This document shows positions 1 through 10,221 of a stretch of 64,000 nucleotides of DNA, in pieces. Each line of letters begins with the position of its first letter. The first letter of the stretch is position 1. The position numbers and the translations under genes were made by a program. Under the pieces are notes generated by a model, which saw only the letters and a list, made by a program, of their open reading frames with translations, made no database searches and was not told the origin of the DNA. The DNA is from Mya arenaria (taxonomy: Eukaryota > Mollusca > Bivalvia > Myida > Myidae): contig NC_069134.1 of assembly GCF_026914265.1 (NCBI RefSeq), forward strand, positions 15,531,205 through 15,595,204, in the 5' to 3' direction.

Positions 1-790
1 TGCAAATTAAGCGTATTAAATTAAATATCAGTGAGTTTTTATAAACTGTAATCCCACTAAATGTTTACATCCATGCCCCCCATGGGACCAGAGGATGGAC
101 TCTCATTAAGAAAGCCTCTAAGGAAAACAGCCGTCAACTTAATTCATTAATTGATTGTATTAAGCGAAGACTCCAATGTTTCGCGCATGCGCCTTGGCCA
201 GAATAGAGCCGTTCGCGCGCCAAACACTATTTGTAAGTATCATATTATAGTATGCCCATCAAGTATCCACATGTATGCATTGAACACGCACTTTCTGCCA
301 GTATTACTTTAAAGTGCCTAGCAGTATACAAATCATACGGTGTTTAATGTCAGCGCGCACATTTGTATAATGCTTTATATGTGCTTCAACGAAAATGCCG
401 AAAAAAGAACCGGAAAAAAATGGCAAAAAATGTTCGTGAAATAATGTATAAGTACAAGCGATTTTTCCCGCACGCGTAAAATGATAGGAAAATGTTTATA
501 TGAAGAAATGTCCGAATGTTACCCTGATCACGAGCTACTCAGTCCTTTACTAGATAGATAGGATCGATTTATTCCTCCAGTAATGGAGAGCATAACATAT
601 TTACAAGTAGACTATAATAAATAGATATAGAGATAGAATGTAGATAACAAACGTTAATGTACAATAATCATTGCATACATAGCATGGTTACAAGTTACAC
701 GAAAACGATCGCATGAGCCTAAAACTTAAAAAAGCATTATTAGAACATCAGTAATATCAGTATCAAGTATCTGATATGCACTCAGCTCAC
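1..790. other. Left-edge non-coding stretch with a CpG-rich promoter-like patch
   Basis: No convincing coding exon is visible. The patch at about 180-235 contains a palindromic GCGCATGCGC (183-192), which is the core of an NRF-1 site, and a TTCGCGCGCC E2F-like string near 213-222. Such pairs are typical of housekeeping promoters, so this may be the start of a gene lying off the left edge. The remainder is AT-rich and featureless. No transcription start can be fixed from sequence alone. Confidence 0.3.
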
Positions 791-800
791 GTTTTCTTAA

Positions 801-1116
801 TGCACCAGTCAATTGGTACCACGCCCCCCCCAGGTCTGGGGAATAGCCGGGACTTTGACTTTCGGTCCAGCCAACCCCGGGTAAAATCCCCGCCCTGCGG
901 GAACGAACTGATGGTTAAACCCCGGCCAAATGCCCCCGCACCCCAGAGACTCTGTATAAGGCCCAATCTCCGCTAAATTTGACGCTATGACAAAACCACC
1001 GCGGTCACCCGGCCCTGCGGGGCCACCTGGAAAGTAATAACACGGCCCTTTTCCCCGGCTATCCCCGGTATACCCCCGGACCTGGGGTGGGGGCGTGGTT
1101 ACAATTGACTGGTGCA
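801..1116. mobile_element. Harbinger-like MITE, copy 1
   Basis: This is a 316-bp element bounded by terminal inverted repeats: TGCACCAGTCAATTG at 801-815 and its exact reverse complement at 1102-1116. The inverted similarity continues inward through the C-rich/G-rich blocks. It is flanked on both sides by the trinucleotide TAA (798-800 and 1117-1119), a TWA-type target duplication as made by PIF/Harbinger transposases. A second copy of identical length lies at 14215-14530 in opposite orientation, flanked by TTA. The open frames across it follow from its GC-rich composition and are not genes. Confidence 0.8.
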
Positions 1117-1217
1117 TAACTTCAAGTAAGTGAATTAACGCCTTGGCAATGGGGTGAAACATCAAACAATTTTTTGTTGCACATTGAAACACTTTTGCAA
1201 ACTGGCCCTTAAGAGTC

Positions 1218-2410
1218 TTAAACTTTAGATACTTTAAAGCATCCATGCCACCGCATGCTATCCAACAAGGCCCTACGTTCTTCTTTTTTGTGGCAAAGGA
1301 AAATTAAATGTTCAATATGACCTTCGACCATCAGATTACACGCTTTACATTCAGTCGGGAATGACCTTGAAACAAATGTACCCGTCAAGTTCATAAGCGT
1401 CGTACATGGTTTCCGGAGACGAGAATTACTCTCTAACAACAAACCATAGCGGCAAACATTAGTACTCGTAATGATGTTTGCAGGGCCTCGCCACTAGAAG
1501 AGTTCGTCATACTATCAAACATTATTGCTTTCACGCGCATGATAACATTTCTCTGAAGGGTCCGTTTCCAGGATACCTTATTCGTTAAATACACCAGAAC
1601 CAATATATACGTGTAGATACTCTACAAGACTGTATTTTTTGGAGTAACCTATAGATATAGAGTATCCGGTGGATAGCGGATCTAAATAGTTCTCAGAGTT
1701 ACCACACTCATCATGTCCGGATGTATCCCACTGTTAAAAAATACTTTACTATATCCCACGAAGTTTCACACCTGCAGTATGCAGCAATTCCTTACAAGAC
1801 AATGTCTCATTGCAGTCTACGCCTATATGAGTATATTTATTTACTTCGACTAAAATGTTCTGTCCGAAAATAAATGGTTGATGCTTTACCGCTTTTGGAT
1901 ACATCGCTTTTGGCATGTTAAAGGTAACAACAGCACACTTTTGGGGATTGTATAGGAATCGCCATTTCTTTGAGTATTCGCAGCATATTCTTAGCATATT
2001 GTCCAACCCTGTTTTTGAATAGGAGATCAAAACCATATCATCTGCTACTGTAGGGTAACTCATTTCCATACCGTATATGCATAATCCGTTACTATTATCC
2101 GCAAGTTCTTGGTAACGAGATCCTCAATATACAACAAATACATGATTAGAGAACTCTTCCCTCCTTGATGGGTCGTTTGCAGTCCCGAAAGTTCCGCCGA
2201 CTGAATGCCTTGACAGCACACCTTACTCTTGGCGCCAACATACATATTTCGCAGGGCCACTTACGTGTTGTTATCAACACATTTGTTGTTCGGTATGTGG
2301 TTATTGACTTTGAGGTTCAGGGGTTTATAAAATAATCAGTCATGCCACACCCGGTCAAACGCCTGACGACTGTCAAGAAAACACAAATATACAGGTGACG
2401 AGTATTCTCG
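1218..2410 (-). mobile_element. Decayed LINE (non-LTR retrotransposon) reverse-transcriptase fragment
   Basis: Read on the minus strand, three collinear pieces match a LINE reverse transcriptase. Near 2400-2340 is the motif A region, FLDSRQAFDRVWHD. At 2240-2100 is the fingers/palm segment MYVGAKSK...GLQTTHQGGKSS. At 2050-1760 is the motif C region VADDMVLIS, where the canonical YADD has become VADD, followed by the thumb. At 1380-1230 a Cys/His-rich tail (CKACNL...GHIEHLIFLC) resembles the zinc-knuckle end of such ORF2 proteins. The frames change between pieces and stops interrupt it (for example after the motif A block), and no 5' endonuclease region is present, so this is an old 5'-truncated copy. 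The overall style suggests a Jockey/CR1-like lineage, but the clade is not certain. Confidence 0.75.
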
Positions 2411-3940
2411 GGAAAATCTAGGGATTCACGGAGAGAACACTAGAATAACACTCAGGAAACATCTGACCGTTCTAGTTCTTTAAAATGATTGTTTATAATA
2501 GATAATTATGAATATACAAATATGCACGTATCATCACCTTTCAGCGGTTAACGCATTATGGAAGCCACCAAAAAAGTTGGCAATGTATGATTTTGAACGT
2601 AAAATACACCAAAGAACCATCTTTACATTCAGTCTTGGGTATATATACTAGTTTGTTGTTTCTACTCCTTTCAGATATCGAAAGAAGGCAAATCACTGTT
2701 TCAAAATATGTAATTCTTATATGCTTTCATTTTTTCGCATTTCACGATTATCTAATAGGTATTTAATATTTTGTCTGTTGCCTTAGATAGTTACAAGTAA
2801 ACAAAGTTGACAACTTAGACACTGAGCTAAAAGTTGGAAGTGGAAAAGAAGATTAACTTAAAACGGAGGTCTGTTTTCACTATACATAATTATTCGGCAG
2901 CGCAAACACATCAACAAGGTGTTTATGGTAATGATGGGGGTACAAAAGGTGTGTGAAAGACAAAGTTATGAGCGATATTCAACTTTAAATATATACACGT
3001 TACCATAATGTTGGTACGGACTTTTAACTCCCTTAACTCCCTGGCTCCGGTTAAACCTTGAGACCTAAGTATCAATCCACACAGATAAGTATAATTTAGA
3101 CTTGTCTTTCCACATCTAATTCCATCTGGAACATATGGCTTTGATTCTGAAGACGTAAAATATATTCTCTATTCTCTAAAGCAAAAAGTATCGGAACACA
3201 TTTTCATCTTGCAAAGATGCTAAATACTCTTATATTTGACACATCTTAGTTATCAATTTCAAAAAGAAATTGGACATTGTTTCTCGGAACACCCAATTGG
3301 TATTGCAAACATATTTTGAATATATCCCACATGGTGTGCAGACCATTGATGGCAATATCAATGTGGCTGACGCAACATATCAACTACAAGTTCCTCCAGA
3401 TAAATCTATAAGTGCAGCAACTTACCTTAAGACTATAAAAGGCAACCAACCCAACTGCATTGTATCAAACCACGAAAATGCTTCATAAACAATAGAGAAA
3501 TATGTTTACATGCTGGTTTGGCCTATATGCAAAGTGCATGACCAATGAAGAGTTAAGGGAAAAAGCATCAGTTAGTTATGGTTTTAAATCCATTTCAATG
3601 TTATTTCCCAACTATATGAGCATACACATGCTCGTCTTGAATGTCATCTGTTTAATTGCAATGTTTGCATAATAGTTCGTCATAAATAAAAAAAGCTTAA
3701 TAGGCTAATGCTACGTTATTTTGATGTTTCTTCAAAATGAACTTGACAAATCCTTTTCATCTGAGTTTGTAAAGTAAACAAACATACAGAACGGAACATT
3801 ACAAAGCGCGTGATCTTATATTATACCAGTGCCACATATTATTTTATTGACATTACGTCACGAAGTAAGTAGAACATTACTTATTAAGTTATTATTGTCA
3901 TTTCGCGGCGTGTGTACACTGTTGCCCTATAAAATAAAGT
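2411..3940. other. Non-coding spacer
   Basis: AT-rich DNA with no recognisable gene. A 72-codon open frame at 3270-3488 begins with TTG and matches no family I recognise; it may be a relic of an old coding fragment. Nothing else stands out. Confidence 0.4.
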
Positions 3941-3946
3941 CCCATT

Positions 3947-4032
3947 CCCGTGATTGCTCAGTTGGTAGAGCGGAGGACTGTAGTTGAATGATTGTAATCC
4001 TTAGGTCGCTGGTTCGAGTCCGATTCGCCGGA
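3947..4032 (+). tRNA. tRNA-Tyr(GTA) with 13-nt intron, copy 1 (possibly a pseudogene)
   Basis: The D arm (GCTCAGTTGGTAGAGC, A box), anticodon stem GAGGA/TCCTT and loop CTGTAG-A give anticodon GTA at 3980-3982. A 13-nt intron (3984-3996) sits at the canonical position one base 3' of the anticodon, as in eukaryotic tRNA-Tyr genes. The 86-nt length fits 73 nt plus the intron. There is one acceptor-stem mismatch (C-C) and one weak T-stem pair (C-A), so it may be inactive. A TATA-like CTATAAAAT lies about 20 nt upstream. A sister copy is at 5646-5731. Confidence 0.65.
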
Positions 4033-4220
4033 GTCAAATTTTGATGGCTTTGTTTATACAATAGGAATATTGAACCCCTTTCAAATTGTCAGGTTCACAA
4101 AGGAAAATGTTCTAACGAACTTCACGTTGTCTTATTCTTGACATTTTGAAAAAGTAACGCGCCTTATATTTTAAACTTATGTTGTAATCTTCGTTAATAT
4201 ATAATATCAGTTTATAACAC
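4033..4220. repeat. Duplicated flank between tRNA-Tyr and tRNA-Pro, unit 1
   Basis: The sequence after the Tyr gene (TTGATGGCTTT...ACAATAGGAATATTGAA) recurs after the second Tyr gene at 5732-5790. Further along, TTCTTGACATTTTG...GCGCCTTATATTT has a diverged partner near 5820-5860. The tRNA-Tyr plus tRNA-Pro unit was therefore copied as a block. Confidence 0.6.
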
Positions 4221-4292
4221 GGCTCGTTGGTCTAGGGGTATGATTCTCGCTTAGGGTGCGAGAGGTCCCGGGATCAAATACCGGACGAGCCC
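4221..4292 (+). tRNA. tRNA-Pro(AGG)-like gene, B box altered
   Basis: The acceptor stem GGCTCGT/ACGAGCC, D arm TGGTCTAGGGGTATGA and anticodon stem CTCGC/GCGAG with loop TTAGGGT (AGG at 4253-4255) match eukaryotic tRNA-Pro throughout. The length is the standard 72 nt. The T loop reads GGATCAAATAC instead of GGTTCAAATCC: T54 is A and the near-invariant G53-C61 pair is lost. This damages the internal Pol III B box, so the copy is probably weak or dead. It lies 188 nt after the tRNA-Tyr gene on the same strand. Confidence 0.7.
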
Positions 4293-5475
4293 AACCTTTT
4301 TATTATTTGAATTAAACAATCATGATTCTAGTATTTATAGAGAGCTTGTAAAGATAGGTTTTGTAAGATTGAGATAAAGCACCTAATCTGGAGGAATTAT
4401 ATTATATTTATTTTGTTTCAAATAAACAACAAAAAATAAGTTTATTGTTAATCCAGGCGCCAGCAAGAGGTTACCTATTCAAGTGCTTTCATACAACGTC
4501 CATTGGTAAAACCAAACATTCCATTTCCGTAGAGTCCAGTTAAAAATGAAATAAGGTTTGCCCCAGATAGTAAGCTTTATCTATATTGACATTTACCACG
4601 AATGCATTCTAAAGACTCATCCCTGAAACAACATAATGAGGAGAAAAATACGTGTATTCTTTAACCGTACTTCCGCTCCGAAGCAGAATATCCTCTTTTC
4701 TTTCTATTTTAAAAAGGAGTGCCATAATAATGACCTTATATATTATCCAGATACACGTAGAATACCTTTCAAAAAACACAAACGTTGATTAGATAATACA
4801 AATGCAACAACTTCAATGTTTTACCAACCACAACTATGTGAGCATGCACATGCTTGTCTTGAATTTCGTCTCCAAAATTGCAATACTTGGTAAGCGCCTT
4901 CACCTCAATCACAATCTGCTCAGGGTTTCATTGACCCCGTGACAAGTCCGTGACAAGTAAAAAGACAACGGCTTAAAGGCCTTCCACAGTGCAAAGTTGT
5001 TCGAAGGACCTAAACATAACATGTTTACAAAAATATTTTTATTTAGCTTTTTCGGTTCGATATTTAGGCAGCATATTACATACATTTGTTGCGACATGTG
5101 TAGCTGTAATGAGGCTCTGAGCAAATTTTGCGAAGGAAGAGATTGAATCACATTTCAAATCAAAAAGCATCTGCATTGTTCCGGAAATATTCTTTAAATA
5201 AAATGAACATGTTTTTGTGTGAAAAAAGGCAGTACTTCTTAATCAACAATGTCTTGGACATTGTTAATTAGGACGTCTTGATTATTTTGACAAAAAAATA
5301 TATTATAACTATTGTTAATAGACTTTTCCGATCATATGCAAATCCTTTTTGGTCACAAATCTGATAAAGTCTTCTTTAGTAAAATTATGTCAACTTCTTA
5401 CGCCCCTAAAACATTTTACTAGGGATGTTTGTTTTGCTCCCTAAAACAAAATAAAACATGAACTTTTGAAACGAA

Positions 5476-5547
5476 GGGCTCGTTCGGGATTTGAACCCGG
5501 GACTTCTGGGACCCAAAGCGAGAATCATACCCCTAAACCAACGAGCC
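5476..5547 (-). tRNA. tRNA-Pro(TGG)-like gene, anticodon stem altered
   Basis: On the minus strand the acceptor stem GGCTCGT/ACGAGCC, the D arm and an intact B box GGTTCAAATCC are present, with loop TTTGGGT giving anticodon TGG (5513-5515). The 3' half of the anticodon stem reads CCCAG rather than GCGAG and pairs poorly with CTCGC. It may therefore be a pseudogene or the product of a local sequence change. It is 72 nt long and sits 98 nt before the second tRNA-Tyr gene, on the opposite strand. Confidence 0.65.
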
Positions 5548-5645
5548 GTCACACTTAAAGCAATATGACTTGAAGGTTTTCAATTTTGTGCTGATGAATT
5601 ATAAATAAAAGGTCGTACGATCGTCCTGTGATTCAAAGTTTCTTT

Positions 5646-5731
5646 CCCGTGATAGCTCAGTTGATAAGGCGGTGGACTGTAGTTGAATGATCGTAATCCT
5701 TAGGTCGCTGGTTCGAATCCGGCTCGCGGGA
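5646..5731 (+). tRNA. tRNA-Tyr(GTA) with 13-nt intron, copy 2 (possibly a pseudogene)
   Basis: Same architecture as the copy at 3947. The anticodon GTA is at 5679-5681 and a 13-nt intron at 5683-5695, differing from copy 1 by a single base. Acceptor and T stems are better here (CCCGTGA/TCGCGGG; GCTGG/CCGGC). However the D arm has changed to GTTGATAAGGC and the anticodon stem has a T-T mismatch. The two copies have therefore decayed in complementary places. Confidence 0.65.
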
Positions 5732-5930
5732 GTCAATTGTTGATGGCTTTTTATTTACAATAGGAATATTGAATCCCTTTCAAATTCAAAACGAAAAAAG
5801 TTCTACTTCTCCATGGTCTTGTTCTTAAAATACTTATTAAGAATACAGCGCCTAACATTTTTATTTGATTGTAACGTACGATAAAAAAAACATTTTCTCC
5901 GTTCATGATTAGTTCATAACTCGTACTTCT

Positions 5931-5972
5931 ACGTTATTCTAGGGGTACAATTCTCGCTTAGGGTGCCATGTG
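5931..5972 (+). pseudogene. 5' half of a tRNA-Pro(AGG) gene
   Basis: The stretch TCTAGGGGTACAATTCTCGCTTAGGGTGC repeats the D arm, anticodon stem 5' side and AGG loop of the tRNA-Pro at 4221, but the acceptor side is unrecognisable and the T arm is absent. It lies about 200 nt after the second tRNA-Tyr, exactly where a duplicated Tyr-Pro unit would place it. Confidence 0.6.
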
Positions 5973-6700
5973 AATGTTCTACCAACAACAACACAATTTT
6001 AAGAGAATAATGCACATGTCATCCCTGAAGCAGATGGCGTCTGAGGGTATCTAGGATTAATCATTCAAAGCAAGTCTGATTGGTATCGTTGGGCGGATTA
6101 TCGGCGATATACGATTAATCGTCGCAGCGGATTAAAAGGCAACAATCGGCCACTACATTTTGCCGGTTAATCGAAGAATTGGTGTATTGTGTCGAATCCG
6201 CGTTCTAAATCTTTCCGTTATTTTCTTTTCTCTTTTCGTTCAGATATCTTTTGCATATGTAAACAAGGGAGATCACTCTAATTGACTAGTAAAAGCATGG
6301 AGGGCAAATTACACTTATTTTGAAGCGACTTCTCAGTATAACAAGCCTTTATTAATAAATTAAATAAATCCATGTTTTGTTTTTAATCAGAATGTAGTTT
6401 CCCGGAAACCGAATTACCAAATATTGCGCATGAATTTTACTTTCTTATTAGAAACGTAACTTTCTTCTTACCTTTTTTTTAAGTTAAGGTACTTATATCA
6501 AGCTTTCTGGCATTATATGGCGTTGGTGTCATGAAACGCTAGAAATAGGAGTATTTGTTATGCAAGCTTGGTGTACTCATAATGATATATGAGGATTCAT
6601 TTTAGCACTCAGTAACCTGGAGCCGAAATAGCAATAATGACCAAATTCATGAAGTTATATTATTGATATATCAAGTCAGTCTGTCCTATTAATCGATAAT

Positions 6701-8000
6701 GAACAAGAGGCCCAAAAGGGCCTATGCTCTACTGGCATGGCTCTTGTGGTCATTTTCGATCCAGAGCATGTACGTTTGAGTAATAGGCAACAAATATTTA
6801 GTTCACTTTTAGTGTTTGGGTTAGCTAAAAACGCTGCGCGTTCAACATCTGAGGACAGGAAGTGTTGTAAGCAGATTAGTTGCATGAACTATTTTAATAT
6901 TTGCCAGGTAAAGTTGCAAAACCGTTCACATGGTCAAAATTTCCTTACTGTAGCTTTAAAAATTAATAAGTAAGTCAAAAGGGGTGGGGCCAGCTTTTAT
7001 GATGCTCCACAGCAAATATCAAAGGTATGGGCCTTGTGGTTTGAAACAAGAAGATTTTGAAAATATTTCTTAAATAAGTCTCTAGGAAAATTGTGACACC
7101 CAAGGCAGTGCCAGTTTTGACCCAATGGGCATAATTTGAACAACCACTTGTGGGACAATATCCGGGGGGGGGGGAGAGGGGGGGCAGTAATGATCCCATG
7201 GGCATAATTTGAACAAACCTTCACAAGCAATTGCGAATTTACATGTACACTTGGCTAAAAATAGACTTCGCTCATGTAGTCTTGGCTAAAAATACACTTA
7301 GCTTAAAATAAGACCCATAATCCAGGCATGCATGGGCAAATCTGGCTGATTTTCAAAAGGAACCGAGTTCTAATGGATATCTAGATACTGTACAAGTTTC
7401 ATCGAGATACAATCAAAACTGAAGACTGTATCGTGTTCACAAGCTAGTGTTTACACAATAGCATTTTTTATACTATCAAGGGCCATAATCTAGGCATGCA
7501 TGGGCAAATCTGGCTGGTTTTCGAAAGGAACCAAGCTTTAATGGAAGTTTCATCAAGATACAATCAAAACTGAAGACTGTATCGTGTTCACAAGCTAGTG
7601 TTTACACAATAGCATTTTTATATAATATCAAGGGCCATACTCTAGGCATGCATGGGCGGATCTGGCTGGTTTTTCAAAGGAACCGAGCTCTAATGGATAT
7701 CTAGATACTATACAAGTTTCATTGAGATACAATCAAAACTGAAGACTGTATCGTGTTCACAACAATTATTAACACAATAGCTTTTTTTATACTATCAAGG
7801 GCCATAATCTAGGCATGCATGGGCGGATCTGGCTGGTTTTCGAAAGGAACCGAGCTCTAATGGATATCTAGATACTGTACAAGTTTCATCGAGATACAAT
7901 CAAAACTGAAGACTGTATCGTGTTCACAAGCAATTGTTTACAGACACACGGACGAACATACTACGTACATATTACCATCGCATAAGCTCTTCTGGCCTTT
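6701..8000. mobile_element. Modular inverted-end repeat with four internal ~160-bp modules
   Basis: The left end AACAAGAGGCCCAAAAGGGCC and the right end, with AAGCTCTTCTGGCC around 7985-8000, are inverted and similar. Between them a module beginning near CCATAATC(C/T)AGGCATGCATGGG is repeated at about 7315, 7481, 7634 and 7801. Each module runs through AATCAAAACTGAAGACTGTA. Just inside the right end is an ACAGACACACGGACGAAC tail like that of other modular elements here. It is non-coding and probably a non-autonomous DNA element; this type seems widespread in bivalves. Confidence 0.6.
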
Positions 8001-9955
8001 AATTGCCAATCAATACTGATTGGGCAAGTGATTCAATTTCAGCAATACAAATTAATTCATAATCGGTCTAAAAACATTTACATGCATTCTTTTTCAAAGC
8101 TGTTGCTGATTTGCATGTGTATAGGCAAAATGAAGGGAGTGAGGGGTGAAACTGATTAGGAAAGTGATACAACTCAAGCAATATAAATAAATGCATCCTC
8201 AGTTTTACACATTTATTCTTTTTTATGGTTGCTGCTGTTTTGGATGTAACTGAATTACCGTACATCAATAACAATTTGTGAATAATACATGTTTTAAATA
8301 CAAACGATTGAATCTAAAATGGATTTTAACACATAACACCAAAAACATGTCTACAAAGGCTAGAATGGCATTGCTGTAACCTACACCAAAACAAGTCTAC
8401 AAAGGCTACTATGGCATCGCTGTTTGTCTTCAGTTTAAAAAAGAACATTTCAATCTGTGCATTATCATTTTGTCAGTGAAGTGTGTTTTCTTTTACTTTC
8501 CCAATGACTCGTAATATATTTTACATTCAGTTATTTCCAAAAAAATGACATTTGACCAAAGAGACACACACCTGTAACGACACTGAACATATTGGGCCTA
8601 ATTTATAACTGAGACATAGAATCAGTTATAAGATCAAAACTGCAAAGTATAAGCGAAAATGGCAAGGCCAGTTTCTTTATTTTTATTTCTGTGTTGTTAA
8701 CATGGGCAAGCTTCCAATGCTCCGATGTTCATGCACCAAGTCTTGGTAGATTTAGCATATAGTTGGAGCAGCTATATAAACCAGTGTTCCTTGGCAGTGA
8801 CTCTCAAATAGAATTGTTATCTTAAACATGTTGAATAAAAACAATAGTCTATGTCTGTTATATGTACTTGTCTGCATATTTCACTTATAGTTCTTCCAAT
8901 TGGCAAAAAAGAAGAATTAAATTACGTACTTGTATTCATTCAACTAACTGTTAACATTAAATAAAGCATTCCAATAAAGAACAAAACCAAGCTTAATATC
9001 CCTTAAGTACCAAAAGAAACAAGAAAGTAAAACATTAATCTTAAAAGAATAAGAGGCTATACCGGTAAAAATAAATAAATAAACCAAATAAAGAGACAGA
9101 AAACAGAACTAAAGTAAAGAAATCCTTTGACAAATCTGAACTTAATAACAAAGTACGGATACATCAATATTCATGTTGACAGTTATAAGGGAAGAAATGA
9201 ACAGATAATACATGTTTAATGAGAATTTACAAAGCTCAAATGAAGCCTAGATACTTCTGTTATTAACCTGATCAACATGAAATAAAGTTTGAATTATTGT
9301 TTTTATTGTTTTAGCACAATAGTTTTTTCTTTATAAACTGTTCTAACACTGACATTGCAATATACATGTGTATGTGTGATACAAATTTGGGGGTTTTAAT
9401 ATGAGAAATGTTTATTTCTCTATTAAAGCTGAGACATATGAGTTAATATTATGAATGAAATGGAATTCTGGCACCAAATGTTAAAGATATGTAAATACAT
9501 AACATGTGTAAAATTTTAAATAGTTAAACATGAATTTTCTTTTTAAAATAATATTTTTAAACGACAAAATGAACTTTTACATTCCCCTAAACATTAGACA
9601 AAATTAATGGAATAATATTCGGTTTGAATGTGTATTTCTATTGGATTTCATAGAATTTACATCTTTTGTCCAAAACATTGAAACAGATTGGCATATTTGA
9701 CATGATTTAAGCTGCTAAAAGCATTTTGATTAGTCTGCTGTTTCCCATTTCAGAGGCACTTTCAAGATAAAAATTGTCCACACCGTTGTTACTGATACAT
9801 TTCAAATGTTTACCTCCTTTAATGATCATAAAAGGTTCAACAATATCTTTTACCCTTCTTGTTATTTCATACAATTTAGTATGATTCATTTACAGTACAT
9901 AACTTAAACACGTTCCCATTGCTATTTCTTTGCTGTTGCATTGTTTCTGTATGCA
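8001..9955 (-). other. Probable CLIP4 3' untranslated region and downstream spacer
   Basis: Minus-strand DNA immediately after the CLIP4-like stop codon. It is AT-rich with no recognisable second gene. Several AATAAA-type signals occur on the minus strand (TTTATT on the plus strand, for example around 9407 and 8676), so the true polyadenylation site cannot be chosen from sequence. A 60-codon frame at 9707-9889 is most likely chance within the 3' UTR. Confidence 0.4.
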
Positions 9956-10221
9956 TTACTTCTCCCCATCTTTCACATCCGTATGATTTAAACCATTTGT
10001 GCCATTTGAAGTGGCTCCATAAAACTCATTAACTAGTCTTGAGCCATTAATTCCCCGCACTGTTATTTTATTTGGTCGCACAATGAGTCCATGGTCGTGT
10101 TTGCACGAAAAATAGCGCTTTCCCTGCACTGAACCATCATTTTTGCCTTTTGCTGTCCTTAACTCAACCCCTACCCAAATTCCCTCTCCGAAATCTGTTG
10201 GTCCAATGTACCTCACTGTTC
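9956..10221 (-). CDS. CLIP4: CLIP4 coding exon 10 (CAP-Gly 3 and C-terminus)
   Basis: Residues 550-637 and TAA. It opens with GTVRYIGPTDFGEGIWVGVE and carries AKGKNDGSVQGKRYF, then the CLIP3/4-specific ending VRGINGSRLVNE. Compare vertebrate YRGINGSKLVDE. A short lineage-specific tail (NHTDVKDGEK) follows. No C-terminal cysteine pair like that palmitoylated in CLIP3 is present. Confidence 0.93.

Noticed and set aside
809-1246. 145-codon minus-strand frame
   Set aside because: It runs across the GC-rich Harbinger-like MITE and its flank; the peptide reflects composition only.
3270-3488. 72-codon frame in the left spacer
   Set aside because: It starts with TTG, is short, and has no flanking splice sites or recognisable motif.
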